64,000 bases of DNA from contig VZRS01002791.1 in assembly GCA_013398055.1 (NCBI GenBank), positions 122,473 through 186,472 of the forward strand, written 5' to 3'. Every line of letters begins with the position of its first letter. Position 1 is the stretch's first letter. Positions 1-10,542 of this stretch are shown here, in pieces. Made by a program: the position numbers and the translations under genes. This DNA is from Ifrita kowaldi (Eukaryota > Chordata > Aves > Passeriformes > Cinclosomatidae). Under the pieces are notes generated by a model. It was not told where the DNA came from, ran no database searches, and saw only the letters and a program-made list of their open reading frames with translations.

Positions 1-1182
1 AGGAGAGGGGCTCTATCTCTCCAATCAAGTTGGTGGCCCTCCTCGGTGCCTCAGAGGATTTGGGGCTCAGGGGCTGTGCAGCCCCAAGTGTGTGCATATG
101 CAGAGGGGCCAGGGCTGATTCCAGCACCCAGACTCTGGCCTGGAGGTCAGCACAGCTCTTCAGGAGATGTTGGTGAAGGTGGTGTCACAGCAGAGTCATT
201 TGTGGGCACAGCACTTGTTTGGACACTGGTTGAGGTGAGTGTCAGTGGCACCACCGAGTGAGGTGGGTGCCTGGATGCCCACTCAGGTCAGTGGCGATCC
301 ATGTATCCTATGGAGCCATGCTGGCCAGTGGCTTGACCTGGTGGCCTTAAAGGTGGAGATTTCTCTGGGTGTTGAATATAGCTCCATGGTGCTGGGAGAC
401 ATTTCAACAGCTTTCTCCCTCACGTCCAGAGGTGCCAACCTCATTCAACATTGAATGGGATGTGGATTTGAAGTTGAGTCCAAAGTCAAGACCCAAATCT
501 CTGGTTTCTCTTGCAGTGTCAGCAGGGATCATGCTCCAGCAGCACTCACACCTCAGTGGAGGGATGTGCTGCTGCCATGAGGGGGGGTGGAGATGTGGCA
601 GGGTCATCCCTTACTGCAGCTGCTTTTTCCAGCTTCCCACTTGCTGTCGGGAATATTGTCCTGGCCACAGATGGTTCACAGCTTCTCCATCACTTCCAGG
701 ACGAAGTTCTCAGTGCTAGATCTGGACCTGAGGCCACTACTTGGATTTGTCTAAGGTCTGGGGAGCAGCAACTTGAGGGAAATCCTCCAGATCTCTTGGG
801 TGCCAAGCTTATGGCCTGGTGAAGGTGCCCTGTGCTCTGCAGCAGTGCCACCAGTGCCCTGGAGAGCAGTGAGGGAACCTGAGGCCACTGTTCTCCACCT
901 CCCAACCTGCTGCTCTGTGAAAACAGGGTGGAGAGAGGTGAATCGGGTGTTTTCCCAGCAAAAGAAACAATGACAAGCCTTAAAATAACCGGCATTTGGA
1001 AGCTCTCTGAAGGTATCAGCCAGCCCAGTGCAAAACCCACGCTCAATCCTTGGAGTCTAGTTAAAACTGACAGCTTCTGTAACCTGAGTGTTCCGCAAAT
1101 CAGGGTCACTGTTAATTATTCAATAGTAAAATAATTGAATCTGAAAATTACTCTGGTGGGTGGCAAGTCAAGGTCATCTTGT
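1..1182. other. Flank downstream of GFRA4, no gene recognised
   Basis: This stretch lies beyond the candidate poly(A) signal of GFRA4. Several open frames cross 370-820 on both strands, but none resembles a known protein and none has a convincing exon structure. The left part is GC-moderate and unique. From about 1100 it becomes AT-rich. The real end of the GFRA4 3' UTR could lie here if the signal at 1183-1188 is not used. Confidence 0.5.
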
Positions 1183-1188
1183 TTTATT
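1183..1188 (-). promoter_or_regulatory. GFRA4: Candidate poly(A) signal of GFRA4
   Basis: An AATAAA hexamer reads on the minus strand inside an AT-rich stretch. It lies about 390 bp past the possible terminal stop codon at 1574-1576 and about 490 bp past the in-frame stop at 1677. It is the first canonical hexamer I noticed downstream of the last coding exon. Use as a cleavage signal is inferred only from sequence and position. Confidence 0.4.
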
Positions 1189-1573
1189 TAAAATAAAATA
1201 TTTAATGCCTATCACAGCCATCATCAGTAAATGAACCTGTTATTTGTTTTAAAATAATTTCAATTTAATATTATTTTGATAGTAATAGTTTGCTGATGAA
1301 CAGAACCTTTCCTTTCAAATTTTCTAATGCTTCGCAAACCTTAGTTAAACCTCTGCATTACAACCTCTAGAATGCTCATCCAACAAGGGAGGAACACGTG
1401 TCCTGGGAAGTTGAAATGCTTGTCTGAAGCTGAACTGATGCTCTGAAGGAGGGTGAGGAGCCAAGCCAGTGGTCCTGGCTGAAAACCCCATGGATTTCCA
1501 GGTGCTTCTACAATAACAATAACTCTCAGTAATGGGAAGGGAAGGCAAGGCAAGGCAAGGGTGGATCGGGCCT
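1189..1573 (-). other. GFRA4: Probable GFRA4 3' UTR
   Basis: This lies between the candidate terminal stop and the AATAAA hexamer. It has no repeats apart from a short (ggcaa)n run at about 1538-1560. One minus-strand frame stays open through 1341-1676, but it follows a stop codon and has no recognisable protein similarity beyond its start, so it is treated as untranslated. Confidence 0.4.
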
Positions 1574-1676
1574 TCAGGAGGTGGAGGGTAGGTTGGATGT
1601 CTGCATGTGACTGAAATGACTCAGGTGGAAGAAGGAGCTGAGGTAAGGAGGCTGCAGGAGACACAGACATGGCCAA
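1574..1676 (-). other. GFRA4: Possible frame-shifted GFRA4 C-terminal tail
   Basis: This segment follows the in-frame TGA at 1677-1679. Read one base out of frame from exon 7, it is open to a TGA at 1574-1576. It encodes a moderately hydrophobic stretch with LLQ, PP and LSHF in the same order as in the chicken GFRA4 tail as I remember it. The other open frame carries AASL and LPP, also resembling that tail. The tail is therefore probably homologous but interrupted by an indel. A 58-bp intron (1652-1709, GT...AG) would join the frames but is shorter than usual vertebrate introns. The GPI-anchor signal would have to be here. Confidence 0.45.
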
Positions 1677-1867
1677 TCATCCCTCTGGGCCAGGCCCGCC
1701 CCCTCCTACCTTGGTGGGCTGGAGGTGCTCAAAGCTGTTCTCTCTGAGGGTTGCCACAGCTCTGTTGGCATTTCGCTCCTGCTTGTACATCTGTGTGGTG
1801 GGGGGGATGGACGGGGCCACAGCTGTGTTCAGGTGAGTCCCGTTGCCAAAGGCCTGAATGGCGTTTT
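1677..1867 (-). CDS. GFRA4: GFRA4 exon 7, stalk after domain 3 (partial C-terminus)
   Basis: The exon begins after an AAAG acceptor at 1867. Its first two bases complete a Gln codon split from exon 6. It encodes the family-typical QNAIQAFGNGT motif with an N-glycosylation site, then a Ser/Thr/Pro- and Asn/Arg-containing stalk (TTQMYKQERNANR) ending HLQPTK. A donor-like AAG|GTAGG lies at 1709-1710. If translation reads through it, ten more residues (V, four Gly, PGPEG) precede a TGA at 1677-1679. That product would lack a hydrophobic GPI signal, which is odd for this family. Sequence up to 1710 is secure; the last 33 bp are a reading-frame extension only. Confidence 0.85.
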
Positions 1868-2092
1868 CTTTGTGTGGGAAAGAGATGGAGAAAAAGATTG
1901 TCAGGCCAGGGGGAAGCATCCCTTTCCCAGCCTCTTTCTCTGCATAACCCAAACAGATGCCTGAGGCTCTTCAGAGCTCCTTTGTTGGTAACACGGAGCT
2001 GGACATCTACAGACTCTAGAGGACCATGGCATCTCCATGCCCCCACCCACAAGAAGCCTCACCAGCAGGCAGCAGTGCCTGCAGACACTTAC

Positions 2093-2227
2093 GGAGACAG
2101 ATGTTGTTGGTGAAGAGGTGCAGGAAGCTCTCACACTCTTCCTGCCGGTTCCCGCTGGCGTTGCAGGTGCACCAGGGAGCTATGCTGGACGTCGAGTTGT
2201 CGATGTAGTTGGGGGTGATGGGGCTGC
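2093..2227 (-). CDS. GFRA4: GFRA4 exon 6, end of cysteine-rich domain 3
   Basis: This 135-bp exon has phase 1 at both boundaries, a CAG acceptor and a CC|GTAAGT donor. It encodes the SPITPNYIDNSTSSIAPWC segment found throughout the GFR-alpha family, then CTCNASGNRQEEC and FLHLFTNNICL. Four cysteines belong to domain 3. Two N-glycosylation sequons are visible (NST and NAS). The motif order W-C-x-C-x(n)-EEC matches GFRA1 and GFRA2 at the same place. Only 225 bp of intron separate it from exon 7. Confidence 0.95.
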
Positions 2228-2520
2228 CTGCCGGGACCGACGGACAAGTGTTACTGCGGGGCTGGTACTTCAGGAAGGGTCAGCAACATCCCTGTGTGCT
2301 GCTCTCCTGGGTTACTCTGCCTCAGCCAAGCCCCTCCATGACAGCAGCAAAACCCTTCAAGTGCTGATGTCATGGGTCTGGTTTGCTCCCAGAGAGGAGA
2401 GGAGCAGCCACAGCCCTTTTGGTCACACCAGTACCACCAAAGCCTTCAGTCAATTATGAAGCGCTATCAGTCCAAGGAACGGGCAGTTTCTGGGAATTCA
2501 GGTTCCCTAATAACATTCAG

Positions 2521-2892
2521 AGAACCATGGAATGGTTTGGGTTGGAAGGGACCTAAAGTCCATCCAGTCCCACCCCTCGCTATGGGCAGGGACACCTTCC
2601 ACTATCCCAGAGTGCTCCAAGCCCTGTCCAACCTGGCCTTGGACACTCACAGGGAAGGGGAAGATGCAGCTTCTCTGGACACCCTGTGACAGGGCCTCAG
2701 CTCTCCCACAGTCAGGAATTCCTTCTCAATACTCCATCTAACCCTGCCCTCTGGCAGTGGGAAGCCATTCCCTGTGTCCTATCCCTCCAGGTCCTTGTCC
2801 CAAGTCCCTCTCCAACTCTCTTGGAGCCATTTTAGGCCCTGGAAGGAGCTCTAAGGTCTTCTTGAAGCCTTTTATTCTCCAGGCTGAGCATT
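2521..2892 (-). mobile_element. CR1 LINE 3' fragment in GFRA4 intron
   Basis: The plus strand begins with ccatggaatggtttgggttg, the reverse complement of the CR1 3' end, and runs through the CR1 3' UTR to the segment after 'ctccaggctgagcattc'. It is 5'-truncated as usual and lies between exons 5 and 6. It is one of the longer copies here. Confidence 0.88.
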
Positions 2893-3364
2893 CAAAAACT
2901 GTACGTGAACGTGCGTAAAGGTTTTCATGCTGTCATTGAAAAAGCCAATCTCAATCTCCAGAATGAAAGATTAAAACAGAACAAAATGTTGGCCCAAAAG
3001 TATCAGTCTATCTCATCCATCAGGATAGACCTGATCCAAAGGCCATTGGCATTTCTCTTTGGACTCTTGTCTGTGCCTGTGCCAACTGCCGCCAGCTGGG
3101 CTCTGCAGCATCTGAAACCCAAATGTGGCACCCTTTGAAGTCAGAAAAATGGCAGTGGATGGTGATTTCCAGTGGCATCACTGGTGATAGCATCAGGGAA
3201 TCCCTGGCAGAGCAGACACCCTGGGACAGCCCATCTGTTTCCACCAGAGAGAGAAGCTCGAATCTTGCAGCAGTCCATGGTTTTTTTCCCTCCGCTGCAG
3301 CCATCCTAAAGTTACCCCATGCTCATGGCTTAGTCACATCACTGAAGGGAGAAGGACCAGCGCC

Positions 3365-3485
3365 AGGTTGGATGTGGCTTGGAGCAACCTGGTCTAGTGA
3401 AAGGTGTCCCTGCCCATGGCAGGGGCTTGGATGAGATGGGCTGTACAGGTCCCTTCCAACCCAAACCATTCCATGACTCTATGAT
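3365..3485 (+). mobile_element. CR1 LINE 3' fragment in GFRA4 intron
   Basis: It ends in ccttccaacccaaaccattc followed by a degenerate ctatgatg tail, the CR1 3' terminus on the plus strand. Only about 120 bp remain. It sits in the same intron as the opposite-facing copy at 2521-2892, so the two form an inverted pair about 470 bp apart. Confidence 0.87.
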
Positions 3486-3527
3486 GCCCCTGAGATCTCA
3501 GCTCTCCACCTACCATCCTCATAGTAA

Positions 3528-3567
3528 GAGGAGACATTTCCCACCCAGAGGAGACATTTCCCACCCA
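3528..3567. repeat. Two perfect 20-bp tandem copies beside exon 5
   Basis: The unit gaggagacatttcccaccca occurs twice without mismatch. The second copy ends 38 bp from the donor side of exon 5, inside the intron. It is a recent local duplication with no evident function. Confidence 0.9.
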
Positions 3568-3605
3568 AACTGGGAAGGAGCCATGGCAAGCAGGCAGCCT
3601 CTTAC

Positions 3606-3715
3606 CGATGATGCCGGTGTAGGCCAGCAGACAGGCAGCGTAGCTGTCCCTGCGGCAGCCGCTCGCGGCCTGTGGGGACGGCTGGCAGTTGAACTGGAAT
3701 TCTGCGTAGCGCGAC
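3606..3715 (-). CDS. GFRA4: GFRA4 exon 5, start of cysteine-rich domain 3
   Basis: This 110-bp exon begins with the last base of a split Arg codon after an ATCAG acceptor and ends with a G before GTAAGAGG. It encodes SRYAEFQFNCQPSPQAASGC, then RRDSYAACLLAYTGIIG. Three cysteines and the Y-x-x-C-L-x-x-Y-x-G-x-I-G pattern match the family's domain 3. The equivalent GFRA1 segment (ADFFTNCQP... CLLAYSGLIG) aligns without gaps at the key positions. Confidence 0.95.
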
Positions 3716-5966
3716 CTGATGGAGCCAGAGCACAAGATGGGACATATTACCACAGGTAACTGGGGCAAAACGGGATGTAACAGCACACTTGTGGTGTTCA
3801 CAGAAGGGAACGCGTTTGCAAAACGCTGCTGTAGGTGCTGTTCAAAGAGTTTGAACAAACGTCCTTTTACAATCCCCCCACACCCCCCAACAAACCCAGG
3901 AGGACGTTTTGAACTGGTTCTGCAGTTAATGTTTCACAGGCTTCCTTCAGGACTGCAAGAAAGGTCCAGTCTTGGAAGAAATGTTTGTTTTCTGTTGTGT
4001 GAGGTTGGTTTTTGAGAGAAGAGCTCTCACCAGGAAGGAAATCAGTCCGTGTTGCCATTTTCTATCTTTTGGGTAACAACTTTGCCTAAAGACCCCCAGC
4101 TTCCTTTTTAGTCTGATTTGATGAAACAGAGAATTGCTCTGGTCCAGTTTCTCTCTCTAAAGACTCTAAATGTAGCTGAGATCACCTCAGATCAAGGGAA
4201 ATGTCCAAAGGTTCAGATACGAAATGTTCTACCCATCACCACGGCTTCTGCCGCAGATGCCCATTCTCAGGAGAAGGACTCTGTGGAGCCTGTGGAGCAG
4301 GCAAATCATTCTGCCAACCAGTTATTTATTAACTCTTTAGGCATGAGTCAGCTCTTGGCACATGGTGGTGTTTGGAGATTGTAGGATATCTGAGACATCA
4401 ACACAGGGCTTTCAGGCAGGACATAGTAACAGCTGGAGATCCAGATCCATCTCAACATTCATTCTGTGGCCAGCTAGGAAGGGATTTTACATGGTATTTG
4501 AGCTGCTTAGGAAACTCAAGCAAGCACCAGCACTGACAACACTTGAAGGGAGGGTTCTTTATGAGACAACCTGCACTGTATGAGCTGTGAACTGAGAACC
4601 TCAAATGTTTACCCTGCCTCGGCAACCTCAGAAAAACTGAGCATGTTGCTCCTCCCAGACATCGTCTCTCTTCCAGACACGTTGCTCTTGCTCCTGGTCA
4701 GTGTCAGCATTCCAATCTGCCCTTTCCAGCCCACTTCTGCCCCACTCCCCAGACTTCTTTTTTTTCTCATCTTGTTCCCATATTTGCCCCATACCAACCC
4801 TTTTCTCCTCTAACAGGGATGGGCAAAATCTTCTTTCCCAAAACTTGCTGCATTGTTTAGAGATTTAGAGAAGGGAGATAGCGACTGCAGATTTTACATA
4901 ATCCATACTGGTAGAACCCACCTCTCTGAGCTGGGAAGTTCAAAGGGTTAGAGCTGTGCAGGAGCTGCAGTGCAGACAGGATGAGACTGGGAGTGTTTCA
5001 CTCCGTTTCTTTATGATTTATTCCCGGCTCTCCTTGTGGATTCTGCACTGCTGGCTTTGACCAGGTCACATGTCAACCTCTTGCTCCCTCTGTGTCTCTA
5101 GAGGATATTTTATATTACATATTCAGAGACCAAGGGACCAGATAATTAACAGCTGTGCTGCTCGCAGGAAATAGTTCCCAGTCTCCTGGGGAGCAACACT
5201 CTCTTCTTTGAACCTCTTTCTCCCCACTGGGCCCTCTTGTCATGTTAGAGAGAGGGCAGTGCCTGTCCATTTTGGATTCCCTGGGTAGCCAGGGGACAAC
5301 ATCTGAGCAGGGCCTGGTCAGCCCAGGGGCTTTGCATCTTTCAGAGTCTACTTCTGCATAGCCCAGTTGTTCTCTCACCTCCGTGTTTCTGGGGTGCAGA
5401 GTGCTGAGGGTATTTGTACTTCTGTGCTTCCAAGAGGATGCTGCTGCTCTCACCTCCCTTTGTGAAAATACATAATACTTTTATTGTGATTAAAAGATGA
5501 TGTGCTGGTAGGGGATGGCTGCTGGAAGTTTAGCTCAGGAAGTCCCAAACCCCACAACAATTAGAGACTGGGACAACACAGGGAGGTGTGTCCTACACTT
5601 GCTCTTGTGCTCTTCCCCAGGTGTCTGCTCATGGCCCAGCTGCACGCGGGGCACTGAGCTGGGGCCCCCGTGGTGCTGTTATTGCCTCACATCTCTCACT
5701 GCTGGGTGGGCTCCGCTCCCGGGAGCTCTCTGTGGATTAACCTTCTGGAATATCAAAGACTTTTGGAGAAACAGGGGGGGTGGAAATAGTACAGATGAAG
5801 GAAAAGCACTGAAGGGGTTCCGCTGTGTGTGTCTACATGGAATGAGTCTGCGTGTGTGTGACTGGGGCTGGATGGAAACAGAGGAGCAAACCAGGCTGGC
5901 CACAGACTGTGCGATGGATCTGGAATAACACCGGGACTCTGAGACTCCTGTTGCAATCACCAAAAC
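3716..5966. other. GFRA4 intron, right-of-exon-5 part
   Basis: This is intronic sequence between exons 4 and 5. No exon, RNA gene or recognisable mobile element was seen. Short open frames occur by chance on both strands. A C-rich run at about 3880-3897 and a T-rich run near 4759 are the only compositional oddities. Confidence 0.6.
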
Positions 5967-6336
5967 ATAGAATCACCGAATCACAGAATGATTTGGGTTG
6001 GAAGAGACCTAAAAATCCTCTTGTTCCACCCCCTGCCATGGGCAGGGACACCTTACACTAGACCAGAGTGCTCCTAGTGCTGTCCAACCTGACCTTGGAC
6101 ACTGCCAGGGATCCAGGGGCAGCCACAGCTGCTCTGGGCACCCTGTGCCAGGGCGTCCCCACCCCCACAGCCACGAATTCCTTCCCAACATCCCATCTAA
6201 ATCTACCCTCCAGTTTCAAGCCATTCACCCTTGTCCTGTCACTTCTTGCTCTTGTCCAAAGTCCCTCTCCTGCTCTCTTGTAGGCTCCTTTTAGGTACAG
6301 GAAGGTGCTACAAGGTCTCTCCAACACACAGCCTTG
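5967..6336 (-). mobile_element. CR1 LINE 3' fragment in GFRA4 intron
   Basis: The plus strand starts with CR1-tail repeats (catagaatcaccgaatcacagaatg) and continues through the typical gggttggaagagacc and ggatccaggggcagcc segments to the 'aggtgctacaaggtc' part of the 3' UTR. This copy is about 370 bp long and relatively well preserved. Confidence 0.9.
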
Positions 6337-6776
6337 CAGCAGAAGGGTGTGTTTTATACATAAATAGATTAAATTTTCTAATTAAATAAGCAAACAAGCA
6401 AACATGGTTTTAAGGCCTTCGCAAGCGCCTGTGGCTGTGAGGATACCTTGGGTGCTCCTTGAGGATGCTCTGGGCTAGGGAAGAGGGACAGTGAGGCAGA
6501 TGGGTTGGTGAAAGCGGCTGTAAGGACCCCTCCCCCATATTCCTGCTCAGCCTGCACCTTCCTGGAACTGTTTCCATAGCAGGTCTTTTCTAGGACCAAA
6601 GCCAAAAAATCCATAGAAAATGTGTAAAAAGCTTCAGCACGATCAACTCACATCTCCTGTCTGCTGACACATTCTGTAAGGTACAAGGACACGGCTCGTG
6701 GGAAGGGGCCACCGAGGCAATGACCCATCTGTGGGGGGATGGTGCACCCTGGGAGCACCCTGCAGGTGAGCATTAC

Positions 6777-7122
6777 CTGCAGACGTAGTTTTCCCGGCAG
6801 GAATCCAGAGGCGCCAGGCAGTTGGGCTTGTCCTTGGACTCGTAGGAGCAGGCAGGGACGATGGTCTGCCGCCGGCGCTCGGCGCAGGCCGTGTCGTCGC
6901 AGGGGCAGAAGAGCAGCTCGTGGGTGTACTCCGGGGGCACGCGGTCGAAGAACTTGCGCAGAGCCTTGTGGCACTTGGAGCGGTTGCAGGTGTCGGCCCG
7001 GGCCAGGCGCCGGATGCAGAAGGAGACGTACTCCGTCCGCAGCCGCTGGCACATCTCATCCACGTTGCAGGCTTTGGCGGCGTCCAGACACCGGTTCACC
7101 TGTGTCACCTCATTCTCAGAGC
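6777..7122 (-). CDS. GFRA4: GFRA4 exon 4, cysteine-rich domain 2
   Basis: This is the largest exon (346 bp), with a CCACAG acceptor and a GCAG|GTAATG donor. It encodes SENEVTQVNRCLDAAKACNV and the CNRSKCHKALRKFFDRVPPE segment, then CPCDDTACAERRRQTIVPAC, and ends NYVC plus two bases of an Arg codon. Thirteen cysteines are present. CLDAAKACN, CHKALRxFFDxVP and ERRRQTIxPxCSYE are hallmarks of domain 2, the ligand-binding domain in the GFR-alpha family. NRS is a potential glycosylation site. The exon is very GC-rich compared with its flanking introns, as is common for avian exons. Confidence 0.97.
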
Positions 7123-10100
7123 CTGTGGGCGGTGGGACACGGTGAGGTGGTTCTGCGCTGACCTCCCCGCCGGCAGCATCACCCCTGAGACCTTCATCCC
7201 CACCCTGCTCCCACCCACGGCCACCCCGCTGAGACCACACCCCTCCAGGAAGGCAGCAGCCAGGGTGAGGTGTAGGTTTGCCCTCTGTGTCCTGGTAGGA
7301 CCAAATCCCCTTTCCATACTCATCTTTTCCCAAGTGCCACCGTCACGTATCAGACTTCACGCCTCAGAGATCACTTCACCAAGTTCGTGTATTTAATAAA
7401 ATGAATTTTGCTTTAATCTGGGCACCTGGTAGCACTTTACTAATGCAAATTAACCATCCTGAGGCCTGGTAGACAGCAGGCATTAGAAAGTGCATCTACC
7501 TATGGCCATGAGTGGATCCACCCGAGCACTGGGATCTCCATTAGGGGACCTTCTGTTTCCACAAGTTGCTCAAGATCAAAGACTGTGTCAGTGGCAGAGC
7601 TGGGTGTCTGATATATGCATGGTCTGCACTAACTCCTGGCACCTCAGACTCCCTGCCCTGGGCAATGAGTTTCCTTAGGCCTCTGGAGGGTCATGTCTGG
7701 CTTTGGCAGCAGCTCTGTTTGTTCACCCCAGGATCTGCCCAGCTGAGAGAGACCTGTCTGGGTCGCAATGTGCCCCACCCAGCCCAGTCTGACCCAGTAT
7801 CCCCACGTCCTAAGTAGTGACAGTGCCTTCACAGGTGGGGCCAGAGGTACCATCCAACTTCGTGCCCCTGGGACCTGACGCTGCCTGCATGTGCGTGCAC
7901 GTGGGTCTCTCCCCACACCCTTTGCAGGGTCACCCTTGGCTGACTTCAGCAAAATCGCTCTGCATTTCCACCCTCCTAAACAGGAGGAGAAGGAATGTCT
8001 CAGTCTGGGTGGGAGAGCAGAGGTGTGCTGTGGGACGCAGGGAAGGTGGAGGAAACCTGCAGCAAGGGGAAAGGTCAGGAAAATAAAGCAAAAACTGCAG
8101 TGATGGATAAGAAAAACAGCATCTTCAGTGGGAAAGGAACGATCTCATGAGTTCATATGCCAAGAGCTTTGTCTGTAACTATGGGGAAAAAGAAGAGGAA
8201 AAGGTATTTGTCTAACACTGGTTGTAGGGCTCCTTCAAAGGTGGATGACAGTCTGTTTTATAGAGGAGAAAAATGCCACAGAGTCCCTGGCAGGAGTCAG
8301 TGGAAACATCAGATTGTGTCTGATCGAACACATAAGACAAAGGTCCTTCAAACTTGAGGGAGAAAATGAATTTGAAGCTGGTTTTCACCTCTCTGAATTT
8401 AAATCATGACCTGCAGCACACCAGGACTTTCTCCCCAGCAGAGAAAGATTTTTCCACTGAGGAAAAATCCCCAGAATCATAAATTCCCAACACAGAGCCA
8501 AGCCCTATCTTTGACTGGGAGTTAAAACCAGCCAGTCACTGCTGACAGGTATTAAACACTGACAGTCTCCCTGAGCACTTCAGAGCTGGCTGCCCTCCTT
8601 TATATCCCTGACTTTATCAGATGTTCCTTCTCCCAGCATTTATTTTCCCCCTCCTGTTGCCCCCGCTGCTTACAGTGAGCTGGAAGTCAAATTCCCAGTT
8701 TTTCAGTTATTTTATGATGGGTGAAATTTTTGCTTGGTGCATTCCCATCACTAAATACTTCCTTTTAAAAGTGCCCAGAGATGAATATTGTCAGAGCATT
8801 GGTTTATGCTGGGGAGCTGCCAGCTAACGCATAGGAAACAGTTACTTGGAAGGGTTTCATTACCCATTCAGCCAATAAATCACAGGGAACATGCTGGATT
8901 TTCTCCTCTTCCCACGCAACACCAGCGGATGTGCTTTTTAAATCACTGCTACAATTAGAGTGGAGGGATATGGTTCCATTTGTACAGTTTTGATAGTGGC
9001 CATATATTGTTTATGTAAAATTTGCTTTAATGTACCTGTTGCTGTCACTTGGCCTACGGTCACAGAGGTGCCTGATGTTTCAACAAGTTCTTGGTATTTC
9101 TTTTTGGTAGATTGGAAAGAGGGTCCTTAGTCAGTGTTGACCATATGACCCTGGGCACTAGACAGGCAGAGGGCAGCAGGTTGTAAGTTATGTTATAGAA
9201 GATTTTGGTTAGTATAAATAGAGACAAAAAGGTTATGAAATTTTGTGTCCGTAAGTGGATGCCAAGTGCTCTGAAGAATCCTTGCTGATCTCGGCCCATT
9301 CGCTTTGCTCCACAACCTATTTCAACTTGCTTTAAAAACCTGAGAGTGTGTTAACCATGCATACAAATATCCATCCCTAGATTTCCCCATGCTCTGAAGC
9401 TTTCTAGGACTCAGCAGAAGGGGAAAAACTCCAGTAAAGAAAACCATGACCCAGCAAACAAAATTTCCTGTCTGCGTGCTGATCTGCCAGGTGGAGTCAG
9501 TAAGAGCGAGGTCAGGGAGCACCTCGCATCCCCTCTTCTCCAGCTGTCCAGGGCTGGTGGGTTAATTTGCTCCTGGACATTCTCACCCAACAAGTGCCTG
9601 GCCATGGTGGGGACTGCAGACGTTCACCAGCTGCAGGGACATGCTGCTCCCTCCTCGCTTGGCTGCGCTCCAGCTGAGGATGTCACCCCAGAGCAAGGCG
9701 CACATTTCGAAAAGCTGTTTGGGCACATCTGCCAGAGATGCAGGAGAAGCACATTACCTGCTCCCAGACAGGCAGTTTGGTAAAAAAACCACTCTTGGTA
9801 AAGCTTCCCCACGGCTGTGGTGCTGGTTGTGGTGGCAGCTGTGCTACTGGTGATGGACGGGTTACTGGCGGCCACACTGACCCTTGAACTGCTGAGCCCT
9901 CGAGGAGTTAAAAGGTGTCAGGCAGCTCTGCTCAGTTGTTAACAGGATTATGATGCAGAGCAGAACACAGCTCTGGGTCCCGAGGTTGCCCTCAGGGAAG
10001 CTGTTAAAGGCTGTGGCTGGGATCAACACACAGGTTGAGTTATTGACCTTTTTCCCCTGTGGAGTTTGATCCTGTGGCTGATGTGGAAGCACCTTCTCAA

Positions 10101-10461
10101 ACCTAACGACACCCAAGCAGCTCCTGTTTGATGAGGTGTTTGCATGGAACAGATCATCCACCTGCTATGGAGAATGAGTCTGCCTGGGATGGGTCACTGG
10201 AAGGGGTCTTTGTACCACATCTTTAAGTCCCAGTCCTTCACGGTAGCACTGACATCAAACATCCAAAAGACAAAAATCACAAGTGGTTTTTCCCAGAACC
10301 TATAACAGTTTAGCACAGGAATCACAGGCAACTCCTTGGAAAAACAGTTGACCCACACAATGCTCACAAGGGAGCACAAAGGATTTCTGTCTGTAGTGCT
10401 TGACCCCAGTTCCCTCCCTCCCTACACCAGGAGGTGTAAGAGCATCGTCCCACCCACCTAC
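7123..10461. other. GFRA4 intron between exons 3 and 4
   Basis: These 3.3 kb of intron contain no CR1 copy that I can see, unlike the neighbouring introns. The block at 8850-9300 is AT-rich. An octamer ATGCAAAT lies at 7443-7450. A GC-richer stretch at about 9600-9860 has open frames on both strands but nothing recognisable. Confidence 0.6.
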
Positions 10462-10542
10462 CTGCAGTGATGGATGCCAGCCGGACGTAATCAAAGCCCC
10501 TGATGAACGGCTCATAAGGGGAACTCTCCAGAACATTCATGC
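10462..10542 (-). CDS. GFRA4: GFRA4 exon 3, linker between domains 1 and 2
   Basis: This 81-bp exon has a CCCCAG acceptor and a CTGCAG|GTAGGT donor. It encodes MNVLESSPYEPF followed by IRGFDYVRLASITAG. The ESSPYEP motif followed by an R-x-x-D-x-x-R-L-type segment is found at the same place in GFRA1 (EDSPYEP) and GFRA2 (EASPYEP). It has no cysteine, as expected for the inter-domain linker. Phase 1 at both ends means skipping it would keep the reading frame. Confidence 0.95.

Noticed and set aside
369..719. Cys-rich plus-strand frame near the left edge, with a possible TTTCTCTTGCAG acceptor inside
   Set aside because: No known cysteine pattern, no matching donor, and no second exon to join it to.
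1652..1709. 58-bp GT...AG intron joining GFRA4 exon 7 to the tail frame
   Set aside because: Splice signals and frame fit, but it is shorter than introns normally spliced in vertebrates. An indel in the G-rich run explains the same facts more simply.
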